From assembly GCA_949752735.1 (NCBI GenBank), contig OX457036.1, forward strand, positions 4,161,624-4,225,623: a stretch of DNA of 64,000 bases, read 5' to 3'. Of the stretch, positions 56,583-64,000 are shown piece by piece. How positions within the stretch are numbered: the stretch's first letter is position 1; each line of letters opens with the position of its first letter. The notes below the pieces were generated by a model. That model searched no databases and had not been told where the DNA came from. It saw only the letters and a program-made list of their open reading frames with translations. This DNA comes from Lumbricus terrestris (Eukaryota; Annelida; Clitellata; Crassiclitellata; Lumbricidae). Made by a program: the position numbers and the translations under genes.

Positions 56583-57408
56583 GTCACGCCCCATTTTGTC
56601 AAATGAACAATAGAAAATCTGCAAAATAATTACACACCTCATCAAAGGATGATATCCGCCTCATAAAATTTATTGAGCGGAAACTTGGCTATGCTATTTG
56701 TTTGTGATAATCGAGTGCGGTATTTGAATGTAAATATGGGCGGAGATTCGGCCTACAACCTGCGTGGGACGAACAAGTGGCCGAAGGAAGGATGCGAGAT
56801 TTTGGGCGGACGAGTCGCCAACGCAATTTTCCATTTTTGCAGACCAAAATTTCTGACGACATTTTTTGGTCCAGGATTTTTTTTAATTTCTCAGTCGTAA
56901 AGTTGATGACCTTTTAAAGTCATTTTCGTCATTTGTTCGAAGCGGATCTCTTCTTCTAACGTTAGGCCTATTACCGTTATAACGTCGCCAATGCCTTCGC
57001 ATGTCATAAAACTTAACGATTGGGTGGGGGACAAATGCATGGACGATCCCCACCACATACATTCAGGGGACCGTCCCTCTGTCCCTCCCCCCTAAGTCTC
57101 CACTCGTAAGACAGCAGCATCGTTAAGTAGCACAGATATCTATATTCCGTGTGTTTCATTCCAGTGCTTTTGGCCTCAAAAGACTACAATAGCCAGTGAT
57201 TACACCAGTCGGTCATGTGGAACGTAAATAATTTACAATTCACAACAATTACACCGATGTTTTAAAATTTTCAATCCACAATACGACCGTCTGCGTTGTA
57301 AATGAAGGTTAATTTGGAAGGAATGAAGAGTTAAGTGGGGGGTCACACTGCAGTGAGGAATTTAACCTTTGTTTTACACCCCCGACGGGATCATATGTCG
57401 CCTGATAT

Positions 57409-57756
57409 TCAACTCAAACGCCCGACGCTTTCTACAACCCGTCTGCCTTGATGCAGCTCTCGTGAATAAACTGTTGCCCTGCGCTTCACATTCCAATGAC
57501 TTTCAATTTCGACGATGATTAGCATAGACGTAGTTGTCCAAAAATTATCAACATTTCCTTTTGTAATCTGCTTTTGTCTCATAGGTATATGAATAATCCG
57601 GTAGAAAGACTGGTCACGGAATTTGTCACTATCATTCAGATCTAAACGCGGATCAGTTTTATCCACAACTTTGCCATAAATATCATGAATACTTAATTCT
57701 GCGTTTGACTTTAAATGCATACCAGGCAGATAGGAAATACGAATGTAAAAATGCAC
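57409..57756 (-). CDS. Unidentified 115-codon frame, possible exon or repeat-derived
   Basis: I do not recognise the protein. The frame is unusual here because its composition is protein-like and not repeat-derived. It includes LKSNAELSIHDIYGKVVDKT, DPRLDLNDSDKFRDQSFYR and FWTTTSMLIIVEIESHWNVK. Charged and aromatic residues are well spread and there is one hydrophobic beta-like stretch (SMLIIVEIE). No signal peptide is visible. The frame stays open upstream for roughly a dozen codons beyond the given start, which need not be the true one. Just upstream on the minus strand, GACAGTGGTGGACAAGATC resembles the LINE word at 62485, so it might instead be part of a retrotransposon. No convincing splice donor was found at the 3' end. 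If real, it would be the only host exon in the window. Confidence 0.3.
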   Translation of the reverse strand: MHFYIRISYLPGMHLKSNAELSIHDIYGKVVDKTDPRLDLNDSDKFRDQSFYRIIHIPMRQKQITKGNVDNFWTTTSMLIIVEIESHWNVKRRATVYSRELHQGRRVVESVGRLS

Positions 57757-57891
57757 AGCTTTGGTTTGATGATCTTGTCCACCACTGTCTCCCCCTCCTC
57801 AGGGGTAGCCTCATATCGTATTCTGCTCATCCTAGTACAGCCTAATCTAGTCGTTCAACACATTGAAAGATGAGTAATATCACACTCGCTT

Positions 57892-57929
57892 AGACACTTT
57901 TAATTACATTGCAATAAAGTTTATATGAA
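57892..57929 (+). promoter_or_regulatory. PSE-TATA module 40
   Basis: Box AGACACTTTT (57892-57901), preceded by CACACTCGCTT, 20 bp, then TATATGAA (57922-57929). Repeat R-C starts about 30 bp later. Confidence 0.4.
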
Positions 57930-57956
57930 TGGCATATCGCTCATTTAAAAAACTTA

Positions 57957-58170
57957 ACCATTCTGCTACTAAACAATGAACGCTATAAGACGACGTACAA
58001 TAATATTATGTTAAGACTTGATGAACAATGATATTGTTATGACAATGTTATAATTATGGTTAATTTGGACGGGGATCATAAATTCATTGTTACTACACTG
58101 TATAAGCTGTAAATTGTCGTCAACGGCCTTTGATGTCATACGACGACGTTAAACTTTGGTTAAATAAAAA
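57957..58170 (+). repeat. Repeat R-C, copy 2
   Basis: Matches 15855-16070 almost throughout, from CCATTCTGCTACTAAACAAT to CTTTGGTTAAATAAAA. Confidence 0.8.
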
Positions 58171-58708
58171 AAATTAAAAATTGAAGTTTGGATGACGGTC
58201 TCTCCTACTTTTGGTCACTACTTCCCTCATATAGCTCATTCAGGCATAACACAACCGAGATGACAAACCCTCCGTACTGCCTTAGCTTGGCTATCATCTT
58301 TTATCCCTGTAGGCCTAATTATCTTCTTCAAGTCTGCGGAACACCGCAGACGTCAAACGAATTCTCCGTTTGATATCCTTTGCGCATTATCGACCGCTCT
58401 TTGTTATAAGACTTTCCATGGAAATTGCACAAACTCCGTCAATTGTTTTACTGGTTACTTCTTCAGTTTAATAACCCGCAGCTTTTCATGCTTTTCCAAT
58501 TGTCATGTTTTTTTGTTTTTCTATACCACATCAATAAATAGTTCTATAGTCGGTGAATGAGTGTCTTCTCGATATAACTATTGAAAATTCATCGTAGCTT
58601 GTAAACTCGTCATAATATTAATACCTGAATATTCGTATAACTTAGTTTGGTAGTTTATTCAGTCGAGAGACTCAAGGCAATTTTATTTCTGAAGATTGTC
58701 ATTTAATC

Positions 58709-58746
58709 TTTATTATAAAATATCTAATATCGTGTTAAAGGTGTCT
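58709..58746 (-). promoter_or_regulatory. PSE-TATA module 41
   Basis: Minus strand: box AGACACCTTT (58746-58737), preceded by GTGCTCTCGTT, 20 bp, then ATAATAAA (58716-58709). Confidence 0.5.
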
Positions 58747-59084
58747 AACGAGAGCACTCGAGTCGCTCGGCTACCGCGCTCCAGACAAATGAGTGCTGAA
58801 TGAATAGATTCTAAGCAGCTGTTATCCCCCCAACAGGATTCAGTGATTGCTTAATTTGCCAACTACATATTTTTTATCAAGACTGACTAGTCTTGTATTG
58901 GACACTGGACAGGGTCGAGTGGAGTAGATGCCTGCACGGGATGAACTAAGTATTGAGTACTAAGTACTGAGTAAGTACTAAGTAAGTACTTAGTAGCTAA
59001 ACACTATCATGGTAACCACATGATGCATTAAGCGTTGAATAGTGGGCTAATAATTATAATATTATGACAAAACTGCGCCCATTT

Positions 59085-59122
59085 AGATACCTTTTTATCA
59101 CTTGTTCGGAACGGTAAATTTC
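59085..59122 (+). promoter_or_regulatory. PSE-like module 42 (weak, probably interrupted)
   Basis: Box AGATACCTTT (59085-59094), TAAATTTC at the TATA position. A GGGGTAATTGTCC repeat begins just after, which may have displaced the original sequence. GGGTCGAG lies at 58913, about 170 bp upstream. Confidence 0.25.
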
Positions 59123-59205
59123 CAGGAGGTTATTGTCCAGGGGTAATTGTCCAGAAGCAATTGTCCGGGGGTAATTTTCGGGGTGGTAAATGTCCTATAA
59201 CCGAG
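59120..59205. mobile_element. Half-element of the GGTAAT-GTCC palindromic group
   Basis: Repeated GGGGTAATTGTCC units ending GGTAAATGTCCTATAACC. The right end matches the GGTNN-GGAC termini of the elements at 22118 and 24066; no left arm is seen. Confidence 0.5.
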
Positions 59206-59280
59206 CAACTACAACCAATAATGTTGCAGAATGTTGAATGCTAATTTATTGTGCTTTATATGAAGAAACAGTGTTCTCGT

Positions 59281-59318
59281 AGACACCTTTATATAATTTT
59301 TAATCAACTTATATGAGA
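59281..59318 (+). promoter_or_regulatory. PSE-TATA module 43
   Basis: Box AGACACCTTT (59281-59290), preceded by GTGTTCTCGT, 20 bp, then ATATGAGA (59311-59318). TTTTTT occurs 23 bp past the TATA start. Confidence 0.45.
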
Positions 59319-59444
59319 ACGAGACACGTGACATTTTTTGCAATCGATGTTCTTTCCAGCTTATCTCACTCGCATGCAATGGTTACAAATGTCCTGGCAA
59401 CTTTATATCCTGGGATGCCACACATACTTGTAGCCTTTCCCAAT

Positions 59445-59550
59445 TCCGCCACTGGTTGCACTGCCAGTGCCAATGCCAGTCCCAAGCCTGGATAAAGGAG
59501 GAGAGAGAGTCGGTAATGGTCTTTGTTGCCACACAGCGATGTTAGCTGCA
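59445..59550 (+). repeat. Repeat R-B
   Basis: CCGCCACTGGTTGCACTGCC, GCCAGTCCCAAGCCTGG, ATAAAGGAGGAGAGAG, TGGTCTTTGTTGCCACACAG. Confidence 0.8.
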
Positions 59551-59574
59551 CCTACCATAGCTTTTCCCACATAG

Positions 59575-59905
59575 TTCTAGGTTTTCCGGACGTGTCTAAG
59601 GTTAAAGCTTTTATGCCAGGATCTAATTTTTTCTGACGGTGGTTACTCCGACTTTTTTTATATAAACATAGATAATTTCAGGTGGAAAGTGCACACTAGA
59701 CGCTAAATGCCGCAAAATTGAAAAATTTTAGCCAAAAATGTTGATTTTGGAGCCAAAATTGCAGATTTTGGAGCGAAAGACTAAAAAAAGGTCGTCATAA
59801 CTTTCAAGTCTGAAAAATCCATATATTTCTCAGAGAAATTCGCAAAATAGCCTTTTTAAGCCTTCTGTTGGCCGGATATGACCTTACTTTAAAATTAATT
59901 ATGGA
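59575..59905. mobile_element. Diverged relative of the hAT MITE at 35300
   Basis: TTCTAGGTTTTCC, CAGGATCTAATTTTTTCTGA, CGGTGGTTACTCCGACTTTT and GCCGGATATGACCTTACTTT follow the same order as in 35300-35728. The terminal CAGGGATGCC repeats are no longer visible. Confidence 0.65.
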
Positions 59906-60107
59906 ATCAACGGTTATATCTTTTATTTTCAACCGAAAGCCGCTTACGTCTACTCGCTAGTGACCTTTCTCAGTGACGTTAAACTGCAACTAACACACTA
60001 CCCTGCAATTTCACACAAACGGCCTTATTTTGCTGCAGTTTAACGTCACTGTGTGATAGCCAAGATCATAGCTGAATGCGATCAGTAGCGGATTTAATCA
60101 TAAATTT

Positions 60108-60195
60108 TATGGATGGATGGATCCGACTTGACCAGGGTCTATGACAACAGAGGCGGTTACCCTGAAATTTGCTCTGCGTATTACAGCACTTGTGA
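60108..60195 (-). repeat. Repeat R-A
   Basis: Plus-strand GGATGGATGGATCCGACTTG, ACCAGGGTCTATGACAACAG, AAATTTGCTC, TATTACAGCACTTG. Confidence 0.8.
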
Positions 60196-60217
60196 GGTTT
60201 TTTTGTTAACACAATCA

Positions 60218-60255
60218 TAAGTATAGACTTGGTGACATCCTATTCAAAGGTGTGC
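60218..60255 (-). promoter_or_regulatory. PSE-TATA module 44
   Basis: Minus strand: box GCACACCTTT (60255-60246), 20 bp, then TATACTTA (60225-60218). Repeat R-A begins about 25 bp downstream. Confidence 0.4.
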
Positions 60256-60822
60256 AAAATGTGCTGTCACTTTAATGGAACGACGCAGAATGGTAGTGGT
60301 GCGGAGGTATGTTTGCAGGTTTGAATGTACACCATTTAACCGTTTAATCATCATTAACCGGTGCTTAATAAACCGCGGAAGCGAAACTGCGTGTTGACGT
60401 CAACTGCCATAGAAGTCATAAGATGTCGTTAAACGCTGGTTGATCATCATCATCATCATCATTTTGAGTGACTTCCACAGACGTCTTATGATACTCTCTT
60501 CACACTTCAGATATTCATATCAAAACAAAAACTCACCTCCTTCCCCACCGTTTATTTGGACAACATGAAATCTAAACGACTAATCGGTTGTCATTAGCCA
60601 TGCACAGTTTTCAATGAATATTTGATCAGGTGAAATCCTTCGCCACCGTTTTACGTTTGAATCAGGTTCGCAGCGTAAAAGGCTAAAGTGTATGGACAGC
60701 GCGACATTATGATAATAGAGTTTTATTTTATTTTAGTGACATCTAACGACGGCCAGGGTCGTTAACATTCCCTTGATTATGCGTAGTTGAGGAAATAACA
60801 CTATTTTAGGAGCTATTTGCGG

Positions 60823-60860
60823 TTTATGTAATATCACTAGGAATTTGTCTTGAGGTGTTT
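60823..60860 (-). promoter_or_regulatory. PSE-TATA module 45
   Basis: Minus strand: box AAACACCTCA (60860-60851), preceded by GCAATGCTCTACTT, 20 bp, then TACATAAA (60830-60823), then CCGCAA as in modules 19 and 30. GTGAAGGATCTCGCAATC lies about 150 bp upstream. Confidence 0.5.
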
Positions 60861-61160
60861 AAGTAGAGCATTGCATTTTCCATTGCGTCAGTCTATCACT
60901 ATAATTCAGCTAAGAAGCGATTCTAATAAAACAAATGCTACACGTATTTCTATGGCTTCATTCTGACCAGATTAATTCATAGCGAATTCATCGATTGCGA
61001 GATCCTTCACGAATGTTGCTTAGCTGAATGTGTTACACAATATTCAACGAGTCCGTGTATATATAGCATTATAGCAGCTTTCAGAGTACAACTAACCCAC
61101 CCACCAGGACCAGCTGTGCACAAAACGTTGAAATAAAACAAGAGAAAACTGCATCCACTC

Positions 61161-61198
61161 AGATAACTTTAAATCGTTTATAAGTGGCAATATGCATT
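61161..61198 (+). promoter_or_regulatory. PSE-TATA module 46 (weak)
   Basis: Box AGATAACTTT (61161-61170), 20 bp, then TATGCATT (61191-61198). Confidence 0.3.
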
Positions 61199-61274
61199 CG
61201 ATTTTTAGCTCAGCACGATGCTGTATTAAGTGGCTTCATGTGTAACTCTATACAGAAAAAAGCGTCGAAAAGCT

Positions 61275-61368
61275 CTCAAGTGCTGTAATATGCCGAGCAA
61301 ATTTCTGTCTATAGGGTAACGACTTCTGTTGTCATAGACCCTAGTCAAATCGGACCCATCCATCCATA
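61275..61368 (+). repeat. Repeat R-A
   Basis: CTCAAGTGCTGTAATATGCC, GAGCAAATTTCTGTCTATAG, TTCTGTTGTCATAGACCCTA. Confidence 0.85.
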
Positions 61369-61450
61369 CATCGCTGTACACTGTGTACTGCACATATTAT
61401 GGGGTTGTGCTGTTCGATATCCAGTTGTCCCTGTTTACGCAAACCTCATC

Positions 61451-61488
61451 AAACACCTTTTAGTTGAGTTTTTGATGGCTATATAAGC
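61451..61488 (+). promoter_or_regulatory. PSE-TATA module 47
   Basis: Box AAACACCTTT (61451-61460), 20 bp, then ATATAAGC (61481-61488). Confidence 0.5.
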
Positions 61489-62274
61489 TTGAATTTCGTT
61501 AACGATAATAGAATCGCCATGGAGTCATAAACAAAGCTAAAGAGAATCAGAGAGATAAAATTTTAATAATAATTTATAAAATTAATGATATTAAAAATAG
61601 TAAGTGACTAAGAATACTTTTCCGATTGCATAGCCACACTTTGGTATCCATGATATAGCACACCATAAAGCATTCTTGTCTAAAACGCTCTTCTAACTAA
61701 GTCGTCCGCCCGTGGTAAAATTCGGTCATGAGATCTAAGACCCATGGAAGAGGGAAACGCTCCAATAGGAGGGAGGAGCTGGTTTAGAGCATGACTAGGG
61801 TTCGGCAGAGATACATAATACGCACACCCAATCATAGTGGTAGCTATACTACGTAATTTTTAACGCGCAACTCCAAGACAGGCGCCGGGCACCAGTTTAT
61901 TCACGATGTGCAGTGGAGGTCTGAGTCCGATTGCAAGAGTGTAAAAAAAAGAAAGGAGACAGAGAGTTAAGGCGGGTTTTGTTGAGAACGTGAAAAACTA
62001 AAAGACGGAAGATCGGATAGTTTTGGATGGACGAGAGATACAGATAGAGAGAGACAAAGAGGGTAACAGAGAAGTATTGCATATTGCAGTGACTGTGACA
62101 GAGAGACAGAGAGGCAGAGTGACGAAAGATAATACATCAAAACAGTAGCAGACAGACCAACGATTTGGTCATATTCTGAAAATAAATGCTAATGAAGTTA
62201 GTCTCACCTTGTCAACTTGTGCCGTCGATTTTTTTAACCTTAGCGACCGCCATGATCAACCTTTAAGTTAGTCT
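61489..62274. other. Interval without recognisable gene
   Basis: Includes a GAGAGAGACAGAG-type purine-rich stretch at 62040-62120. No gene. Confidence 0.35.
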
Positions 62275-62312
62275 GCATACCTTTAAATCGCTACTTAACT
62301 GCGTTACATAAA
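62275..62312 (+). promoter_or_regulatory. PSE-TATA module 48
   Basis: Box GCATACCTTT (62275-62284), 20 bp, then TACATAAA (62305-62312). CACTTTTATG follows 15 bp after. Confidence 0.45.
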
Positions 62313-62374
62313 TAGACCCTAAACCACTTTTATGTTGCTCAGCTGCTTTGACTATTTCCCTTGTTTTACTATAA

Positions 62375-62645
62375 TTCCCTCTTTAAATAATCAGATCTTA
62401 TTCAAAAGCTTTATGTCGTTATTTCTTGTCACGTGTCCATGCCATGCGAAACTTCTTTGCCTGATCTTGTCAACCACTGTCTTCCTCTGTATTAGTTCCT
62501 CCCTGGTCAGTGATCATCTCATTTCGAATATTATATTGTTTCTCCTATTTCTTCTCAGTATTCTCTCAGTCTCTTCTCATCATTTCTTCGCATGCACCAG
62601 CATTCTGATCCAGCACAAGGAATGTCAAGGATCCATATCAAATAT
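62375..62645 (-). pseudogene. LINE C-terminal fragment, minus strand
   Basis: Minus-strand translation TVVDKIRQRSFAWHGHVTRN (about 62501-62442) is the conserved I-R--WHGHV motif in the tail of several non-LTR RTs. The plus-strand 110-codon hydrophobic frame here is its antisense shadow. Confidence 0.65.
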
Positions 62646-62792
62646 GTGCCGCGAAAACAAATGAGCCATACAGCGTCATCCCGTTCATAATTCTTCGTGT
62701 ACAATTATTGCTTTAAATATTAGTTTGGTCATTCCAACGAGCGATCAACTATGCTATCTAATTATTTGGCTTTTGTTATCCAAATCCTAAAT

Positions 62793-62830
62793 CCTTTATA
62801 CCAAAATTTAAAATTGAATTAAAGGTGTTT
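62793..62830 (-). promoter_or_regulatory. PSE-TATA module 49
   Basis: Minus strand: box AAACACCTTT (62830-62821), preceded by ACGTTCTCGTT, 20 bp, then TATAAAGG (62800-62793). Among the best matches. Confidence 0.6.
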
Positions 62831-63224
62831 AACGAGAACGTAAACCAATAGTCGTTTGGTGACCGTGCTACTGTAACAAGCATGCATAGCGATGTTTGAC
62901 GACCAACATTTTAATTAATGATACAATATCCAGAAGAGACAGGCAGGCAGACAGACAGCAGATATAAAGAGAAATATGCAGGGAGGCAGCCAGGAATTGA
63001 GGAAGATGAAAGGCAGAGGCAGAAGGATGGGACCGGGGACAGCTACAGAGAGCACAGAATCCAGTTGGAAAGAGAGTGAGTGGGGAGCGAGCAGTCGATG
63101 TCAACGACCATGCGGGCATTGGAATCTGACGTCACTGAAATACAAAAGTTCAAAAATTAGTCAGTTCAGGAATAACAACTTGTTATCAGTTCAATGGCGC
63201 ATAAAACCACGAATTGCTTATGCA

Positions 63225-63285
63225 CGAGCACTCGTTAAAACGCCTTGCGAGGTTCCCTCTCAGAAGCGCTCCCGATTAAATGGAC
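63225..63285 (-). mobile_element. SINE family 1, 3' fragment
   Basis: Plus-strand GCACTCGTTAAAACGCC and CTCTCAGAAGCGCTCCCG. Confidence 0.45.
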
Positions 63286-63443
63286 GCCTAGTCGATTGGA
63301 TTGGGTGCACCCCGGATGAGTTACTTATAACCTTGTTCACTTGAAGTCATTAGGTCGTCACCTGCGTTTTAAACGAACCTATTAAATTAAGTTGTGAAGA
63401 AATACATGTACATGAAGCCATGAATCACACAAGACAAATGCTT

Positions 63444-63481
63444 GAACACCCATTTCACCGCCGGTATCACTATTACATTAT
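63444..63481 (+). promoter_or_regulatory. PSE-TATA module 50 (weak)
   Basis: Box GAACACCCAT (63444-63453), 20 bp, then TACATTAT (63474-63481). Confidence 0.3.
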
Positions 63482-63697
63482 CTAAGCGTTTCGCCACATT
63501 TATAAGCAGAAAAAAGACTTCACTGGTTTAGTCAGATTCGTTAATACTGCATCATAACTAAGATGACTAACGTTTCCTCTTTTTCATCCAGCAATAAAAT
63601 TGACAGTTGTGGCGAAGACAGCACCCATTCGTAGTTCAGAGTAAGTCATTATTTTCCAACGTTGCCAGTTTAAAATTGGTGGACTGGAGGTTAAACA

Positions 63698-63710
63698 GGG
63701 TCGAGGTCAT
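63698..63710 (+). promoter_or_regulatory. Upstream GGGTCGAGGTCAT element of module 51
   Basis: GGGTCGAGGTCAT about 115 bp before the module 51 box, in the same relation as at 22065 and 47028. Confidence 0.35.
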
Positions 63711-63821
63711 AAGCCTTCTGTCTTTTCCGAAACTTTTATATTTAGTTTAAACAATTTAATCGTCGGAAAGCAGAACAATTGTCCAGATGATCAGTGACAA
63801 CCTGGAAAATTCAAACTCTGT

Positions 63822-63835
63822 TTAAGCACCTTTAA
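63822..63835 (+). promoter_or_regulatory. PSE box (module 51) split by a transposon
   Basis: TTAAGCACCTTTAA (63822-63835), preceded by CAAACTCTGT. The terminal TTAA of the box is the TTAA border of the family A element that begins here, so the original TATA box would lie beyond the window. Confidence 0.5.
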
Positions 63836-64000
63836 CCCTCAAATGACCAACTGGGGTCCCTGGGGACCCCAGCACCGTTTCGACTCGTGTTACTTTTTTG
63901 CTATCCAATATTTTTTAACGACGTTTTATGAATTTGTCACATGGACATCGCTCACTGTTTACGTATAATTAAATCCGGTTTAACTTTTACGGTTATTTTT
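63832..64000 (+). mobile_element. TTAA-flanked element family A, left end (cut by window)
   Basis: TTAACCCTCAAATGACCAAC then GGGGTCCCTGGGGACCCC, matching 12166-12334 with only a handful of differences over 169 bp. Confidence 0.85.

Noticed and set aside
62332..62664. 110-codon hydrophobic frame, membrane-protein-like
   Set aside because: Antisense of a LINE RT tail on the minus strand.

Overview
This window is eukaryotic, almost certainly from an invertebrate animal and probably a marine one. It is AT-rich and holds no recognisable intact host protein gene. It is packed with simple repeats, tRNA-derived SINEs, decayed non-LTR retrotransposons and several classes of small inverted-repeat transposons. 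I could not fix the phylum from sequence alone. Most long open frames are translations of microsatellites, of retrotransposon remnants or of their antisense strands.

The most striking feature is not a protein gene. Reading both strands, I find about 50 copies of one compact module: a box close to TTAARACACCTTTAA and, 30 bp after the A of RACACC (usually exactly), a TATA-like box. Copies occur roughly every 1 to 1.5 kb from base 265 to 63833, about two thirds on the + strand. Most flanks are unrelated, yet the box, the spacing and the TATA position persist. This is the geometry of small-RNA promoters (PSE, about 17-18 bp, TATA) recognised by SNAPc. I infer a large divergent array of small non-coding RNA genes broken up by transposon insertions. 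Three comparisons support this: a duplicated two-promoter block (27.9-29.6 kb versus 43.3-43.9 kb), a tandem pair at 39.7 and 40.8 kb that also shares the presumed transcript, and two copies (15.2 and 33.6 kb) sharing ACATGGTGC at the same offset from TATA. No known U6, 7SK or spliced-leader RNA was recognised.

Layout. 0-13 kb: promoter modules, LINE 3' ends, a G-rich tract, and a reverse-transcriptase relic split by a TTAA-flanked element. 13-23 kb: SINEs, a 750-bp ATCT tract, a 1.28-kb TTAA element with three YY1-like motifs, and a palindromic element with a TATG/CATA core. 23-32 kb: a palindrome with an exact 8-bp target duplication, two opposite copies of a 650-bp TTAA element, and a 1.78-kb TTAA element sitting in a LINE whose frame resumes across it. 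32-44 kb: dense promoter modules, two hAT-type MITEs with perfect 8-bp target duplications, and tandem LINE fragments. 44-54 kb: two SINE families, a fold-back Tc1-like (DD34E) element inserted in a LINE, and a 600-bp purine tract. 54-64 kb: more promoter modules, a CR1-like RT fragment, one unidentified 115-codon frame, and a TTAA element starting inside a promoter box at the window edge.

All calls are from reading the sequence by eye; nothing was aligned or searched computationally.
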